Part shown: positions 1 to 6,663 of the stretch, piece after piece
Position numbering within the stretch: the stretch's first letter is position 1
How the letters are laid out: every line of letters begins with the position of its first letter
Assembly: GCA_946414115.1 (NCBI GenBank)
Contig: CAMKNF010000089.1
Coordinates: 1-8,048 of the forward strand
Direction: 5' to 3'
Origin: an uncultured Ruminococcus sp.
Lineage (GTDB): Bacteria > Bacillota > Clostridia > Oscillospirales > Acutalibacteraceae
Length of the DNA stretch: 8,048 bases
The notes under the pieces: generated by a model
What the model saw: the letters and a program-made list of their open reading frames with translations, nothing else
The model's database searches: none
What the model was told of the DNA's origin: nothing
Translations under genes and position numbers: made by a program

Positions 1-45
1 CCACCGAGATCTACACTCTTTCCCTACACGACGCTCTTCCGATCT
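1..45 (+). other. Illumina TruSeq/P5 adapter remnant (sequencing artefact)
   Basis: The first 45 bases match the 3' part of the Illumina P5/TruSeq universal adapter, including the stretches GAGATCTACACTCTTTCCC and ACGACGCTCTTCCGATCT. The match ends exactly at the ligation point ...CCGATCT. Biological sequence starts at base 46. The adapter happens to stay open in the frame of the first gene, so an automated caller could translate adapter bases into a false N-terminus. This part should be trimmed. Confidence 0.98.
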
Positions 46-521
46 ACAGCGAGGGAGATGATTATCACGGTGAAATTACAGAATCCGAGAACTATGTGAT
101 TTCCGTAAAACCCATAAATTTCAGAATTCAAAGCCTTGACAAGCAAATTGAAAGCTTTGATATTTCCTGCTCCGACAACGGATATTTGTATAATCAGAAG
201 GACTACGGTACTGCACAATCATTTGAAAATCTGAAATACAGTAATTTGCAGGATGTTCAGTGGATGCCCAACTGCGAAAAGCTTGATCTTGAAATCCGTG
301 AAAAAACAGGAGTTGACACCGCACAGGTACAGCTCAATATTTCAGACAGTGAGAAAGTGTCTGATGCGTTAGATGCCTTGCTGAAAACAGAGTCGGACTA
401 TAATACATATTTCAGCGACCGTGTGACGGTAATCATTCATTACAAGGATTCCACAGAAGAAATCACAACAATCGAAATTACACTTGATGAGAACGGTTAC
501 TTTCTTGTCAATTATATATAA
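46..521 (+). CDS. Type A extracytoplasmic protein, C-terminal fragment (5' end missing)
   Basis: The frame is open from the adapter junction (first full codon at 48) to the TAA at 519-521, giving about 157 residues. A GTG at 96 is only an internal valine: the frame is open upstream of it and no ribosome binding site precedes it, so this is the tail of a longer protein. I do not recognise a named family. The protein is acidic, has no membrane segment in the visible part, and alternates hydrophobic and polar residues as beta-rich surface domains do. Its last ~50 residues resemble the C-terminus of the lipoprotein at 5707-6636 (VTVIIHYKDSTEE and ITLDENG here; IDITVNYNDNSKE and ISFDKNG there). 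An earlier stretch also matches (IESFDISCSDNGYLY versus IKSVVAKSENKTILY). It is therefore probably a paralogue of that protein. The next gene starts 25 bases downstream, so the two are probably co-transcribed. Whether it has a lipobox or another N-terminal anchor cannot be seen. Confidence 0.8.
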
Positions 522-530
522 CAGTATGAA

Positions 531-538
531 AAAGGAGG
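531..538 (+). promoter_or_regulatory. Strong Shine-Dalgarno that fixes a GTG start
   Basis: AAAGGAGG lies 8 bases before the GTG at 547. Upstream in-frame starts (TTG 484, ATG 487, ATG 526) have no such site, and the first two lie inside the preceding gene. Starting at 547 also places a compact signal peptide with its lipobox at a normal distance, so GTG 547 is chosen. Confidence 0.85.
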
Positions 539-546
539 ACAAAGCT

Positions 547-1827
547 GTGAAAAAATCTATCAGTCTTTTATTAACATTCGTATTGATTTTTTCGGTGTTT
601 TCTATAGCCGGATGTACGGATAATACAAATTCAAACAGCAGTGAGGGTAATTTTAACTATAACACAGATATGCAGTATTACTACAATAATATCAGTAATG
701 CAAAACTTGCCTGTACCGAGTCAGATAAAGGATATTATTACAGAGGCGACCATGGAATAGTGTTATTCATTGACAAAAAATCAATGGAAGGAATTCCTCT
801 TTGCAATAAGACTAATTGTATGCATAATGACCCTGATGTCTGTGATGCTTACGGCTACGGCAATATCCAATATAATGACGGTTATTTATATACCGATATA
901 AGCGAATATGACTCGGAAAAAATGAGTGATGTATCATATATTTTTAGGGTATCAGAGGATGGGACAGAAAAAGAAAAAATAACAAATGGATTCAGTGAAA
1001 CACTTTTAGAATGGTTTATTCACAGAGGTTATGTTTACTGCCTGACAAATACAGGTTTGTATAGGATTCTGCTTTCTTCTCCTAAAAGTGAACCGAAGAT
1101 AATTATTAATTTTGAGGAGATTGGTTTTGAAAATGTCAATATTGATAAATTTACAGCATATGAAAACTATGTATATGTATCAGTTTCAGCACTTCTCGAA
1201 GAAGAATCATCAGAAGATAATAATTTTACACATCTGTTTGCTTTTGACATTGAATCAGAAAAATACAGCGAAATTGATTTTAACGGAGCAACGCCAAATA
1301 TAGCAACCTTTATTGACGGTAAAATGATAACTTATAAATCTGTAAAAAATGACGATGACAGTTATAATACGATATATTACATTTCAGACCTGAATGGAGA
1401 TAACAGAGAAAAATTTGCTGAATATCCTTCCGGAAATTATCTTTACTCTGATGGGAAATATGCATATGTTGATAACGGTGCGTATTTGAATTTTTCTGAG
1501 GATATAGACTATGAAAACCCGGGAAAAAATATTTTTGGACAGACGATAAAAGTTTATGATTTGAAAATGAAAGATATAGGAAGTTTTATACTTCCTTTTG
1601 ATGGCTGGATTGATATGTGTGCACAGGGAACAAAGCATTTTCTTATATCGGCTGTTGCAGAAGACGGCAGTTCTGAATTGTACTATATTGATAAAAACGA
1701 GATTCCACAATATAAAGGAACTTACGCTGTAAAAAAAGAAGTGTGTCCTCTCAACTGGAAGAATTTATCGAATACAAGTGAAAACAGTAATATTATAGTT
1801 AATAATTCAGCAAATAAAAATAATTGA
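547..1827 (+). CDS. Type B surface lipoprotein with propeller-like repeats and C-x4-C-x-H-x5-C motif
   Basis: From GTG 547 the product is 426 residues. Residues 1-22 form a lipoprotein signal peptide (MKKS, hydrophobic core, then I-A-G before Cys23), so the mature protein should be lipid-anchored on the outer face of the membrane. The body contains about six or seven loosely repeated blade-like units of the form 'x-DG-x-(L/V)Y ... YxxDLNG', for example NDGYLYTD, HRGYVYCL, ENYVYVSV and FIDGKMIT. This resembles the DUF5050-like/beta-propeller lipoproteins of Clostridia; the fold is inferred. Near the first unit a PLCNKTNCMH segment places Cys86, Cys91, His93 and Cys99 close together, possibly for metal binding or disulfides. 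The motif recurs in the paralogue at 4452-5714. The C-terminus is Asn/Ser-rich. The gene lies 25 bases after the type A fragment and 62 bases before the permease, consistent with one operon. Substrate and function are unknown. Confidence 0.85.
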   Translation: MKKSISLLLTFVLIFSVFSIAGCTDNTNSNSSEGNFNYNTDMQYYYNNISNAKLACTESDKGYYYRGDHGIVLFIDKKSMEGIPLCNKTNCMHNDPDVCDAYGYGNIQYNDGYLYTDISEYDSEKMSDVSYIFRVSEDGTEKEKITNGFSETLLEWFIHRGYVYCLTNTGLYRILLSSPKSEPKIIINFEEIGFENVNIDKFTAYENYVYVSVSALLEEESSEDNNFTHLFAFDIESEKYSEIDFNGATPNIATFIDGKMITYKSVKNDDDSYNTIYYISDLNGDNREKFAEYPSGNYLYSDGKYAYVDNGAYLNFSEDIDYENPGKNIFGQTIKVYDLKMKDIGSFILPFDGWIDMCAQGTKHFLISAVAEDGSSELYYIDKNEIPQYKGTYAVKKEVCPLNWKNLSNTSENSNIIVNNSANKNN

Positions 1828-1863
1828 CGTTTTTCGGTGAAACCGTAACTATAGCATAACAAA

Positions 1864-1874
1864 TTTTATAGCAA
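1864..1874 (+). repeat. 11-base leader repeat before permease gene, copy 1
   Basis: TTTTATAGCAA ends 15 bases before the permease start at 1890. The identical 11-mer occurs at 6644-6654, 9 bases before the paralogous permease start at 6664. It may be a remnant of common ancestry of the two leaders, a regulatory element, or chance in AT-rich DNA. Here it runs into AAGGGG at 1873-1878, the likely Shine-Dalgarno with an 11-base spacer. Confidence 0.4.
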
Positions 1875-1889
1875 GGGGCAGTTGCGTAT

Positions 1890-4286
1890 ATGATAAGATA
1901 TGAAGTATATAAAATTGTAAAGAAAAGATTGTTTGTAGCTTGCTTTTTGCTTTTCTTTGTTGTAAATGCTTTTGGATTGCTTTATTTTCAATCAAATGAT
2001 TTACTAGCTGATGTGATTCATAAAAATATTAATGAATACGAGAGCATAATTTCGGATATTTCAAAATTATCTTCCGAACAGCAATATGAAAAACTGAACG
2101 GTATGCTTAAAACAACTGAAATTGCACTTGAACTTGATAAGTATGCCGACAGTGAAGATGTTGAGAGTTTAGAAAGCATCAGACAAAAATATATGCAGAA
2201 AAATCCGAAAGAATATAATTCAGCTCAAGAACTTAATTTGTCAAGAAAAGAACTTTTAGACAGATATACATATCTTGAAAATCTGGTTGTTCAAAGCCGA
2301 TATATTACGAATTATGATAATTTTATCGGCAATATGAATAAGCGTGCTGAACAACAGCTTAAATTTTCTGTTTTCGCAGAAGAAGGCTCGTTTTCATATA
2401 ACAATATTAAGAAGACAACCTCTGATTTTGAAAATCTCAACGGCACGCAGCTTGAAGCAGGAAACAATTCGGCAGTTGAAAATTCTACAACCTTTGTACT
2501 TACCGACTTACTTGTTTTTGCACTTGTCTTTTTGATGTGTATTTATATTTTTACATTTGAAAGAGATAAAGGATTATACAGTCTTATCAGGACTACAAAA
2601 AACGGCCGTGTGCCCCTTATTATTTCAAAACTATCCGTACTTGTCTTTTTTACGGTTCTGATAAGCCTGATATATTATTCTTCAAATATTGCGGTCTGCG
2701 GATTATACAGCGGTTTCGGTGATATGACAAGGAATATTCAGTCAAGCGAGATTTTTATGAACTGTAATTTAAATCTGCAAATTTGGCAATACCTTGTTTT
2801 GTGGTGTTTATCAAAAATAATCACGATGTGTGTTCTTGCGTTGCTTATTGCACTTATATTTGTTTTAATAAAAAATACTGCAATGATTTTCATTGTAACC
2901 GCTTTAGCAATTCTTGCAGAAGGAATTATGTATCTTGCAATAGGAAGTAATTCCCCCTTCAATCAGTTAAGATATATAAACTTTTTCTATTTTTTAAGTG
3001 GTAATAATATTTTCGGAAATTATCTTAATGTAAACCTTTTTTCACAGCCTGTAAATATTACTATGATTTACGCTATAGCAATAATTCTGATTGTTATATT
3101 GTCTGTAACTATAATTTGCATTTCTTTTGTAAAGTCCACACAGTTATCAAGAAGGAATATATTTGCGCCAATGCTTGAAAAATTAAGAGGAAAGTTTGGT
3201 AAAATACAAGGCAGTGTTTCAGTATTCAAAGGTGAGTGTTTTAAGCACTATAAAGGCTCAATGGCGATATTAGTAATTGTTTTCCTTGTTTTTACAGCTT
3301 ATTTAAACCTAACAGATGATATTTCAATCGTATATACTTCGGCACAGGAAAGCGCATACAGTACATATATGGATGAGCTGGAGGGTGAGCTTACGCAGGA
3401 AAAAGAAGATTTTTTGCAGAAACAGCAGGATTATTTTAATGGGCTGAATGAAGAACTGAACACTATTTCTTTGGATACAACATTATCAGCGGAAGGAAAA
3501 GAAATGAAGATAATGGCTGTAGAGTCGATACTGAAAACTAAGGGCGCCGCCTTTGAGGAGATTTCACAACAAACCGCATACATAAAAGAGGCAGGAGAAA
3601 AGTACAACATTAAACCTGTATTTGTAAACAACATTGTTTATAAAAGGCTTGTTGAAAACCCCACAAGAGAATGGCAGTATTTTACATTGCTGATGGCAGT
3701 AATAATATTTATATCATCAAATATATTTGCGTTTGAACACAAAAAGCATATGATAAATCTAATTCGCTGTACACAAAAAGGAAAACTGAAACTTGTGCTG
3801 TCAAAAGTAATGACTATTACTCTGACAACGATTATATCTTATACTTTGATTTATTTGCCGTATTATATCAATTTTATTAAAACCTTTGGAACAGAGTCAT
3901 TTAACACTCCGATTGTATTTATGCAGGATTTCAGCAATATAGGCAGTACAATTTCTGTTAGCGGAATGATTTTTGTTACAGCGGCAACGCATATTATGGC
4001 GGCGGTTACGGTTATGATGGCGGTTGCTATGTTTTCGCAAACATTGAAGAATAATATTTTGTCTATGATAGTCGCAACTGTAATAGTATTATTTCCGTGT
4101 CTGTTATGTATGAATCTGACTGATATAAGGCTTTATACGAGTTTCCAAAACGGCAGTTGGTTGTGGCTTATCCTCACTTTAATAATAGTGTGCATATGTA
4201 TAATGATACTTTGCTTTATTGCAACATTATGTAGCTTTTCAAAAGCGACCTATAAAGCTATTTGTAGATGTAATAATATAGCTTGA
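1890..4286 (+). CDS. Double-length ABC-2-type transporter permease (two fused homologous halves)
   Basis: This 798-residue integral membrane protein carries two copies of an ABC-2 permease unit. In the first half, TM1 is at ~14-33, a large extracytoplasmic and partly coiled-coil-prone loop spans ~34-203, and TMs follow at ~204-222, 248-268, 301-327, 330-351 and 391-413. The second half restarts at ~446 with FKGECFKHYKG, then a TM at ~457-472, a shorter charged loop to ~596 and another TM set from ~597. The cytoplasmic segment after the second TM of each half matches: FERDKGLYSLIRTTKNGR (223-240) and FEHKKHMINLIRCTQKGK (615-632), both followed by a lysine-containing helix (ISKL/LSKV). That E-x3-G ... 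R ... K pattern is typical of ABC-2 permeases. A single chain could supply both membrane domains of a transporter, with an ATPase pair coming from elsewhere. No ATP-binding gene is present. ATG 1890 has a moderate site (AAGGGG). The export direction is inferred from the family; the substrate is unknown. Confidence 0.85.
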   Translation: MIRYEVYKIVKKRLFVACFLLFFVVNAFGLLYFQSNDLLADVIHKNINEYESIISDISKLSSEQQYEKLNGMLKTTEIALELDKYADSEDVESLESIRQKYMQKNPKEYNSAQELNLSRKELLDRYTYLENLVVQSRYITNYDNFIGNMNKRAEQQLKFSVFAEEGSFSYNNIKKTTSDFENLNGTQLEAGNNSAVENSTTFVLTDLLVFALVFLMCIYIFTFERDKGLYSLIRTTKNGRVPLIISKLSVLVFFTVLISLIYYSSNIAVCGLYSGFGDMTRNIQSSEIFMNCNLNLQIWQYLVLWCLSKIITMCVLALLIALIFVLIKNTAMIFIVTALAILAEGIMYLAIGSNSPFNQLRYINFFYFLSGNNIFGNYLNVNLFSQPVNITMIYAIAIILIVILSVTIICISFVKSTQLSRRNIFAPMLEKLRGKFGKIQGSVSVFKGECFKHYKGSMAILVIVFLVFTAYLNLTDDISIVYTSAQESAYSTYMDELEGELTQEKEDFLQKQQDYFNGLNEELNTISLDTTLSAEGKEMKIMAVESILKTKGAAFEEISQQTAYIKEAGEKYNIKPVFVNNIVYKRLVENPTREWQYFTLLMAVIIFISSNIFAFEHKKHMINLIRCTQKGKLKLVLSKVMTITLTTIISYTLIYLPYYINFIKTFGTESFNTPIVFMQDFSNIGSTISVSGMIFVTAATHIMAAVTVMMAVAMFSQTLKNNILSMIVATVIVLFPCLLCMNLTDIRLYTSFQNGSWLWLILTLIIVCICIMILCFIATLCSFSKATYKAICRCNNIA

Positions 4287-4326
4287 AATATCTCTTTATC
4301 TGCATATGATCGCCTATATATTATTT

Positions 4327-4344
4327 AAATCAAATAAATCAAAT
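4327..4344. repeat. Two perfect tandem copies of a 9-bp unit
   Basis: AAATCAAAT occurs at 4327-4335 and again at 4336-4344, in the AT-rich stretch upstream of the promoter at 4371. It could act as curved or UP-element-like DNA, or be simple slippage. No function is supported. Confidence 0.45.
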
Positions 4345-4370
4345 AACTGAAAAAGCAGAATAATAAATCC

Positions 4371-4399
4371 TTGATTTTTTAACAAATATCTGCTATACT
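4371..4399 (+). promoter_or_regulatory. Sigma-A-type promoter of the second module
   Basis: A -35 box TTGATT (4371-4376) is separated by 17 bases from a -10 box TATACT (4394-4399). The -10 is preceded by TGC, giving an extended TGn -10. Transcription would start near 4406, leaving a leader of about 46 bases before ATG 4452. This is the best promoter in the window, and it marks the boundary between the two modules, since no factor-independent terminator hairpin is visible in 4287-4370. It should drive the genes at 4452, 5707 and 6664 as one transcript. Confidence 0.75.
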
Positions 4400-4424
4400 G
4401 TTAATTATAGTATGGCAGATATTT
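4384..4424. promoter_or_regulatory. Long inverted repeat over the -10 and start site: probable operator
   Basis: The left arm AAATATCTGCTATACT (4384-4399) and the right arm AGTATGGCAGATATTT (4409-4424) are reverse complements at 15 of 16 positions, around a 9-base centre. The left arm contains the -10 box and the predicted start site lies in the centre. The transcript therefore cannot form the full hairpin, and the dyad should work as DNA, most simply as the binding site of a dimeric repressor. GntR/YtrA-type regulators control ABC-2 operons in other Firmicutes in this way, but no regulator gene is in the window, so the regulator family is only a guess. Confidence 0.72.
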
Positions 4425-4451
4425 ACAATAAAAGAAATGTGAGGATATAAC

Positions 4452-5714
4452 ATGAAAAGAAAAGACCATACAGTTGCTGTGCATAAATCGTTTTTGATGT
4501 TTTTACTTTTGATTGTATTTTTCGCTTTTACAGCCTGTAACACGAAAGGCAATAATTCTGAAAGGCTCTCAAGCTCCACTATGCCTGATTTTCAGTATAT
4601 GTTCAAGTATGACGGCGCAAGGATTCCTACGCAGAAATCCGACAGCGGATATTATAATATTGTAAACGACCATATTATTTTTACCGATGCAGAAACGCTT
4701 GATTCAACGCCTCTCTGCAACAAAACCGACTGCCTGCATACAGGCGATTTCCCCGACTGTAATGCAAAAATCAGCGATATGGAATCTTCTTTCGACAATT
4801 TTCAGATATACAGGGACAAAATGTATTATCTTGCAACTAAGTACAACGAAAATACCGATGAGGTTTCAACAATCCTGAAAAGCACCTCACTTGACGGTAC
4901 GCAGTCAGATACGGCTATGGAGTTCAAGGACAAGTTTATCTGCGACTGGTTTATTTATGACGGATATTTTTACTATCAGACGTCGGCAAGCATAAGTGAA
5001 GAAAATTCCGAAACTCAGGCAGGCAATTACTACAGAGTCAGCCTTTCGGATAAGCGTGAGGAGGAATTTATAGATTTTTCAAAGCTTGACGGAATTTACG
5101 GCGCATCGGGCACGCTCCGCAATATCTATGACGGATATATGTATGTTACCATAAACGGATATGAAAACAAGGCTGATTACGAGAAAATAATTAAAGGTGA
5201 GAAAATTGACGGTGAGATTTCTACAGTCAGAAAAATCGGCAGATACAGCCTTTCTGATGGAAGTTATACAACTATTGACCCTTATAAAAACGACTATGAA
5301 TTTGTCGGATTTTCCGACGAAAAATTAGTAGGTACAGACACAGTTAATGATAAGAAAAAAGTATGTATTTCTGAGCTTGACGGAACAAATCCGCAGACGG
5401 TAACAGAGATAAACAATACTTATCGGGTGTTTTGCGACGACAGCTATATTTACGTTTACAATCAGTCGGCGATTGATGAAAGTACTGACGATAAAATAAT
5501 TTCGGTTTATGACAAAAACGGTGAGAAAAAATCAGATGTTACCGTTCCCTCTGAAGTTAGTGACGTTATGTATGCTATAACCTTCGGCGACGATTATATG
5601 TGGTTTCAGAAGTCAGAAAATAACGGCGCACAGGTTTTGTGCTGTATCAAGAAATCCGATTTGCTGAATAGCGGAAAAGAGCTTACATACAAAGAGGTTT
5701 ACAGATATGAATAA
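4452..5714 (+). CDS. Type B surface lipoprotein, second copy (propeller-like, C-x4-C-x-H-x6-C)
   Basis: The 420-residue product has a lipoprotein signal peptide: a basic n-region of about 12 residues, a hydrophobic core, and F-T-A before the lipidated Cys29. ATG 4452 follows GAGGA at 4441-4445 with a 6-base spacer. The mature part is paralogous to the product of 547-1827. Both have an early 'GYY' unit, then PLCNKTDCLH with Cys89, Cys94, His96 and Cys103, and then repeated blade-like units such as YRDKMYYL, IYDGYFYYQ, IYDGYMYVTI and DDSYIYVY. Each unit is usually followed by a 'SLDGT/ELDGT'-type strand. A DUF5050-like beta-propeller on the outer membrane face is inferred, probably working with the permease encoded downstream. 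It is first in the transcript from the promoter at 4371, and its end overlaps the next gene by 8 bases. Ligand and role are unknown. Codons here are visibly richer in G/C than in the copy at 547. Confidence 0.87.
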   Translation: MKRKDHTVAVHKSFLMFLLLIVFFAFTACNTKGNNSERLSSSTMPDFQYMFKYDGARIPTQKSDSGYYNIVNDHIIFTDAETLDSTPLCNKTDCLHTGDFPDCNAKISDMESSFDNFQIYRDKMYYLATKYNENTDEVSTILKSTSLDGTQSDTAMEFKDKFICDWFIYDGYFYYQTSASISEENSETQAGNYYRVSLSDKREEEFIDFSKLDGIYGASGTLRNIYDGYMYVTINGYENKADYEKIIKGEKIDGEISTVRKIGRYSLSDGSYTTIDPYKNDYEFVGFSDEKLVGTDTVNDKKKVCISELDGTNPQTVTEINNTYRVFCDDSYIYVYNQSAIDESTDDKIISVYDKNGEKKSDVTVPSEVSDVMYAITFGDDYMWFQKSENNGAQVLCCIKKSDLLNSGKELTYKEVYRYE

Positions 5715-6636
5715 AAAGCTTTGCCTTGCTTTGCTTGTGATTTTCATAACAGCAATAACGTCATTTTCGGGTTGCGCAAATAAAGAAATCAGCTTTTATA
5801 TTGGAACATCGGAAACGGCAGAAAATAACACAAAACTTGAGCTTGACAAGACTGTTACAGTTGAGCAAAGCAAAGAGAAAATTGAAAATTCAAAGCTTGT
5901 TTTCAATAAGAATGAAGATAAGACCTTTGATAATATGTACCTTTGCTTTAAGGGCAGCAGCATAAAAAGCGTTGTTGCAAAAAGCGAAAACAAGACGATT
6001 TTATACGATAACTATGATAAGGTAACACGCCTTGTTGATACTTTTGATTTTTATTATCCTGTTGATAAATCAAAGCTTGACGACTCGTTCAAGCCCGAGA
6101 TAAATTTTGAATTTAAGTGGGACGGCGGAGAATTTGACGAGATAAGAAACGTCTACTTTGACGGTATGACATACAACGAAATTACAAGAACAAGGAACGA
6201 CCCGAGCAAGATAATTGCAGGCGCAGATGTTTATCTTTGGAACGAGGATAATTTAAAGGACTGCGACGAGTTTTATTATCTTGATGAAAAGAAGAAGATT
6301 AACGAGCCTGTCGTTGTGGTTGAAATTATGAAGGGAGCGGCAGACCCGAATTTTAAAAAGGAGCTTGCCGACAAACCCGATGACGCAATAATCCTCGGCG
6401 AATCGGTTGAAACAAATCAGAACGTAACGCAGGACAGCTTTATATATCGCTACGAAAAGCTGTTCTACAATTCACAGCAGTCGGCACTCAAAAGCAAAGA
6501 CAGCTTTGACTATTCCGACTTAAATGGCGAAACAATTGACATTACCGTTAATTATAACGATAACTCAAAGGAAACGTATAAGCTGAATATTTCATTTGAT
6601 AAAAACGGGAATATTGAAATTAGACTTGACACATAA
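5707..6636 (+). CDS. Type A lipoprotein, complete
   Basis: ATG 5707 lies inside the end of the preceding gene (8-base overlap) and has AAAGAGG at 5691-5697 with a 9-base spacer, so translation is probably coupled. The 309-residue product starts with a lipoprotein signal peptide (MNKK, hydrophobic core, F-S-G before Cys23). The mature part is highly charged, rich in Lys, Asp, Glu and Asn, and has no further membrane segment. No named family is recognised. Residues 259-309 resemble the C-terminus of the truncated gene at 46-521 (ITVNYNDNSKE, ISFDKNG), and SSIKSVVAKSENKTILY resembles an earlier segment of it, so the two are likely paralogues. In this module the type A gene sits between the type B lipoprotein and the permease, whereas in the first module it comes before the type B gene. 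A role as an extracytoplasmic partner of the permease is inferred from context only. Confidence 0.85.
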   Translation: MNKKLCLALLVIFITAITSFSGCANKEISFYIGTSETAENNTKLELDKTVTVEQSKEKIENSKLVFNKNEDKTFDNMYLCFKGSSIKSVVAKSENKTILYDNYDKVTRLVDTFDFYYPVDKSKLDDSFKPEINFEFKWDGGEFDEIRNVYFDGMTYNEITRTRNDPSKIIAGADVYLWNEDNLKDCDEFYYLDEKKKINEPVVVVEIMKGAADPNFKKELADKPDDAIILGESVETNQNVTQDSFIYRYEKLFYNSQQSALKSKDSFDYSDLNGETIDITVNYNDNSKETYKLNISFDKNGNIEIRLDT

Positions 6637-6643
6637 AATATAC

Positions 6644-6654
6644 TTTTATAGCAA
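6644..6654 (+). repeat. 11-base leader repeat before permease gene, copy 2
   Basis: TTTTATAGCAA is identical to 1864-1874 and occupies the same relative place, just before a type C permease gene. It lies within the 27-base gap after the type A gene. Unlike copy 1, it is not followed by a G-rich ribosome binding site. Confidence 0.4.
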
Positions 6655-6663
6655 ATAGATACT

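Noticed and set aside
96..521. Complete small gene starting at GTG 96
   Set aside because: The frame is open upstream to the contig end, there is no ribosome binding site, and the sequence resembles the C-terminal part of a longer paralogue.
484..546. Longer N-terminus for the first type B lipoprotein (starts TTG 484, ATG 487 or ATG 526)
   Set aside because: It would overlap the preceding gene or lack a ribosome binding site. AAAGGAGG at 531-538 fits GTG 547, which gives a normal lipoprotein signal peptide.
1384..1710. Reverse-strand open frame inside the first type B gene
   Set aside because: It lies antisense inside a well-supported lipoprotein gene, has no ribosome binding site, and has shadow-like composition. 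Other short antisense and frame-shifted frames were rejected for the same reasons.
1835..1845. Small hairpin CGGT-GAA-ACCG after the first type B gene as a terminator
   Set aside because: The stem is only 4 bp with a 3-base loop and no following T-run, too weak for a factor-independent terminator.
1828..1889. Separate promoter for the first permease
   Set aside because: TATAGC-like -10 candidates exist (1850, 1867) but none has an acceptable -35 at 16-18 bases. Co-transcription from upstream is simpler.
4287..4370. Terminator between the two modules
   Set aside because: The stretch is AT-rich with no GC stem plus T-run. Only a short tandem repeat is visible.
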